This document shows positions 14,325 to 15,532 of a stretch of DNA of 15,532 bases, piece by piece (position 1 is the stretch's first letter; every line of letters starts with the position of its first letter). The notes below the pieces were generated by a model that saw only the letters and a list, made by a program, of their open reading frames with translations, had not been told where the DNA came from and did not search any database. The DNA comes from Spirochaetaceae bacterium (GTDB taxonomy: Bacteria; Spirochaetota; Spirochaetia; Treponematales; Breznakiellaceae), in the NCBI GenBank assembly GCA_031279965.1, contig JAITHM010000048.1, positions 1 to 15,532 on the forward strand, in the 5' to 3' direction. A program made the position numbers and the translations under genes.

Positions 14325-14843
14325 TTAAACTCCTTCCGAAAGGGCATTTATTGCAGAGATCCGTTTTTCGGTGATTTCCGTCTCAGCATCAACAAGCCGT
14401 AATGCCTGATTGGGGCAGGCGGCGGCACAGGCTGCTTCACGCTCATCTTTGCAAAGATCGCATTTGTAAACCAGTTTATGATCCAAACCGGGCAGTTCGC
14501 TGGAGCTAAAAACTTCAATGGCGCCAAAAGGGCAGGCCAGCGCACAGTTACGGCAGCCTATACATCTGCGGTTGTCCAGCACGACGATGCCTTCCGTGCG
14601 GATTAATGCACCGGTAAGGCAGGACTTCATGCAGGGGGCGTCTTCGCAGTGGTGGCATTGAACGGGCATACACGACGATGCGCCCCGCGCCAGGTAGAGC
14701 CGAGGCGTCACCGGCGTATTAACCGTCCCCACCGTTTTTGTTTTTTCGGGACGGTGTCCCGCGAAACAGGCCAGCTCGCAGGCGCGGCAACCGCTGCATT
14801 TTGCCGCATCGGCCAGTACAAAATGTGCTAATTCATCTTTCAT
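14325..14843 (-). CDS. HycB/HydN-like ferredoxin with four [4Fe-4S] clusters
   Basis: A 172-residue iron-sulphur protein with four Cys groups in HycB order: CSGCRACELAC (16-26), CHHCEDAPCMKSC (63-75), CIGCRNCALAC (94-104) and CDLCKDEREAACAAAC (128-143). Such proteins wire electrons between a formate dehydrogenase or other oxidoreductase and a hydrogenase. AAGGAGTTTGT precedes the ATG at 14843. It lies between the miniature ferredoxin and hydA on one transcript. The C-terminus EKRISAINAL is echoed by EKRRNAVLTL in the upstream protein, suggesting the two arose by duplication. No dehydrogenase partner gene is in the window, so the electron donor or acceptor is undetermined. Confidence 0.92.
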   Translation of the reverse strand: MKDELAHFVLADAAKCSGCRACELACFAGHRPEKTKTVGTVNTPVTPRLYLARGASSCMPVQCHHCEDAPCMKSCLTGALIRTEGIVVLDNRRCIGCRNCALACPFGAIEVFSSSELPGLDHKLVYKCDLCKDEREAACAAACPNQALRLVDAETEITEKRISAINALSEGV

Positions 14844-14878
14844 ACAAACTCCTTACATAACATCCGCCAGCAGAGAAC

Positions 14879-15157
14879 TTACAGCGTTAATACTGCGTTC
14901 CTTCGTTTTTCTTCTAAGCTGATATTTTTTATCTGTGTTTTTGTACCGCTTTCGGTACATTCCGCAATACAGCGCGGCAGCCCACCCTCCACAAACGACG
15001 CGCACGAAGCGCATGTTGCCGTTTCTAGCATCAGATTGCCATGAAAGAACGCAAGCGCATTTTTCTCACAAAAAATGACACACGGATATGCACGGCAGTC
15101 AGTGCATTGTATCAACAAGTAGCTGTCTTCACTATTCATACTTAATTTAGTCTGCAT
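14879..15157 (-). CDS. Miniature ferredoxin-like protein resembling half of HycB
   Basis: A 92-residue protein with two Cys groups: C18-x2-C21-x4-C26-x3-C30 (CTDCRAYPCVIFC) and C49-x2-C52-x10-C63-x3-C67 (CASCASFVEGGLPRC and on). These spacings match the second and fourth groups of the HycB-like protein encoded next, while the first and third groups are absent, so it probably holds two [4Fe-4S] clusters. It begins the hydrogenase operon, 35 bases before the HycB-like gene. The start is unsure: ATG at 15157 (used here), TTG at 15166 or ATG at 15139; none has a good ribosome binding site, and the predicted transcription start near 15172 leaves a very short leader. Confidence 0.75.
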   Translation of the reverse strand: MQTKLSMNSEDSYLLIQCTDCRAYPCVIFCEKNALAFFHGNLMLETATCASCASFVEGGLPRCIAECTESGTKTQIKNISLEEKRRNAVLTL

Positions 15158-15178
15158 CGCTTCCAAAACTTTATCTTA

Positions 15179-15207
15179 ATTAAATCATGCTTTTTCTGTT
15201 TATGCAA
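15179..15207 (-). promoter_or_regulatory. Promoter of the hydrogenase operon
   Basis: On the minus strand TTGCAT (15207-15202), a 17-base spacer and TTTAAT (15184-15179) form a good sigma-70-type promoter. The start would fall near 15172, just ahead of the miniature ferredoxin gene. Confidence 0.6.
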
Positions 15208-15254
15208 GGATTTTTCTCCACGATCCAGGAACGCTGAATTGCTTGCACCCCATT

Positions 15255-15410
15255 CAGTGGGCAGTGGGCAGTGAACAGTGGGCAGCGGCTGACCGGTATA
15301 TGTTGCCTGCCGCAGCCCGCGCCGATAGCTAACATATCCCGCCAAAAAAAACTACCCACTACCCACTACCCACTGCCCACTGTCCACTACCCACTGCCCA
15401 CTGCCCACTG
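15255..15410. repeat. Inverted arrays of a heptamer, CAGTGGG / CCCACTG, around a 72-bp core
   Basis: Four heptamers of the form CAGTGGG (15255-15282; the third reads CAGTGAA) face eight heptamers of the complementary form CCCACTG or CCCACTA (15355-15410; the fifth reads TCCACTA). The arms can pair as a long stem with a 72-base loop. Within the core ATATGTT (15298-15304) and AACATAT (15331-15337) are also inverted. The element lies in the divergent space between the hydrogenase promoter and the promoter of the gene at the right end. Spacing is a strict 7 bases, so it is not a CRISPR array. Similar short heptamer tandem repeats are known in cyanobacteria, but relationship is not claimed. Confidence 0.9.
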
Positions 15411-15421
15411 TCTCCCCCCGC

Positions 15422-15450
15422 TTGACAAAAAGATTGGGAGTTGGTAAGAT
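15422..15450 (+). promoter_or_regulatory. Strong promoter pointing out of the window
   Basis: A perfect -35 TTGACA (15422-15427), a 17-base spacer and TAAGAT (15445-15450). Transcription would begin near 15457. The heptamer array ends 12 bases upstream. Confidence 0.65.
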
Positions 15451-15458
15451 GAAACAAT

Positions 15459-15532
15459 ATGGGAAACAGAGGGCTTTTCAAGACTGGTTTTGCCTGTGCG
15501 GTTGATTCTTTCGCCGCAGGGTTTTGCGCGTC
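15459..15532 (+). CDS. Possible start of an unknown gene cut by the window edge
   Basis: From ATG at 15459 the frame is open to the edge, reading MGNRGLFKTGFACAVDSFAA and on. If the promoter above is right, the message would be almost leaderless. A second ATG at 15449 has GGGAG at a better distance but meets a stop after 18 codons. The N-terminus is mildly hydrophobic; no family can be named from 24 residues. Confidence 0.3.
   Translation, partial: MGNRGLFKTGFACAVDSFAAGFCA

Noticed and set aside
14054..14374. Plus-strand 106-codon frame opposite the hydrogenase N-terminus
   Set aside because: Antisense to the ferredoxin motifs of hydA, which are unmistakable in the minus frame.
15142..15345. 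Minus-strand 67-codon frame through the left heptamer arm
   Set aside because: It spans the repeat and the hydrogenase promoter, includes repeat-derived residues (PLPTVHCPLPTE) and shows no family signal.
15255..15410. CRISPR array
   Set aside because: The unit is only 7 bases with no spacers, and the two arms are in inverted orientation.

Overview
The window looks like chromosomal DNA from an anaerobic, hydrogen-metabolising spirochaete, most likely a Treponema of the termite-gut or rumen type. This rests on relaxed lipoproteins and barrel-like envelope proteins, an HD-GYP protein of the treponemal kind, a PEGA-like lipoprotein remnant, and [FeFe]-hydrogenase genes. The genus is an inference from overall gene character; there is no rRNA or other decisive marker. 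No complete insertion sequence, prophage, CRISPR array, tRNA or rRNA was seen.

Layout. (1) 1-650, minus strand: the 5' end of hydG (H-cluster maturase, cut by the window edge), preceded by a TM1266-family hydrogenase-system regulator. Its promoter and roughly 100-nt leader end in a terminator-like hairpin directly against the Shine-Dalgarno sequence. (2) About 640-1069: intergenic DNA with a T10-G13 homopolymer junction and a possible relic or repeat. (3) 1070-3887, minus: a DUF58 protein, a stand-alone Hpt phosphotransfer protein and a ZupT-like metal transporter. (4) 3913-4352, plus: a short PEGA-like gene that seems to lack its 5' end, followed by a strong terminator. (5) 4499-8838, plus: amidohydrolase, two different cyclic-nucleotide-binding-domain proteins, a lipoprotein and a probable outer-membrane protein, tightly packed. 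(6) 8919-12445, plus: the conserved rpsP-khpA-rimM-trmD-rplS translation operon, ending in an HD-GYP protein whose first metal-binding His is replaced by Lys. (7) 15157-12426, minus: a four-gene hydrogenase operon made of a miniature two-cluster ferredoxin, a HycB-like four-cluster ferredoxin, an [FeFe]-hydrogenase and a macro-domain ADP-ribose hydrolase that is stop-start coupled to the hydrogenase. (8) 15167-15532: a divergent intergenic region with inverted arrays of a heptamer, and a strong promoter for a gene leaving the window.

The left and right ends belong together functionally. HydG and the TM1266 regulator serve maturation and control of enzymes such as the HydA encoded at the right. 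The HydA-HycB pair matches the hydrogenase half of a hydrogen-dependent CO2 reductase or an electron-bifurcation-free ferredoxin hydrogenase, but no formate dehydrogenase gene lies in the window. Cyclic-nucleotide, c-di-GMP and phosphorelay proteins give the region an unusually signalling-rich content.

Best candidates for something new: the leader attenuator of the TM1266-hydG operon; the miniature HycB plus macro domain in one hydrogenase operon; the amidohydrolase with paired intact and degenerate cNMP domains; and the inverted heptamer arrays beside the hydrogenase promoter.
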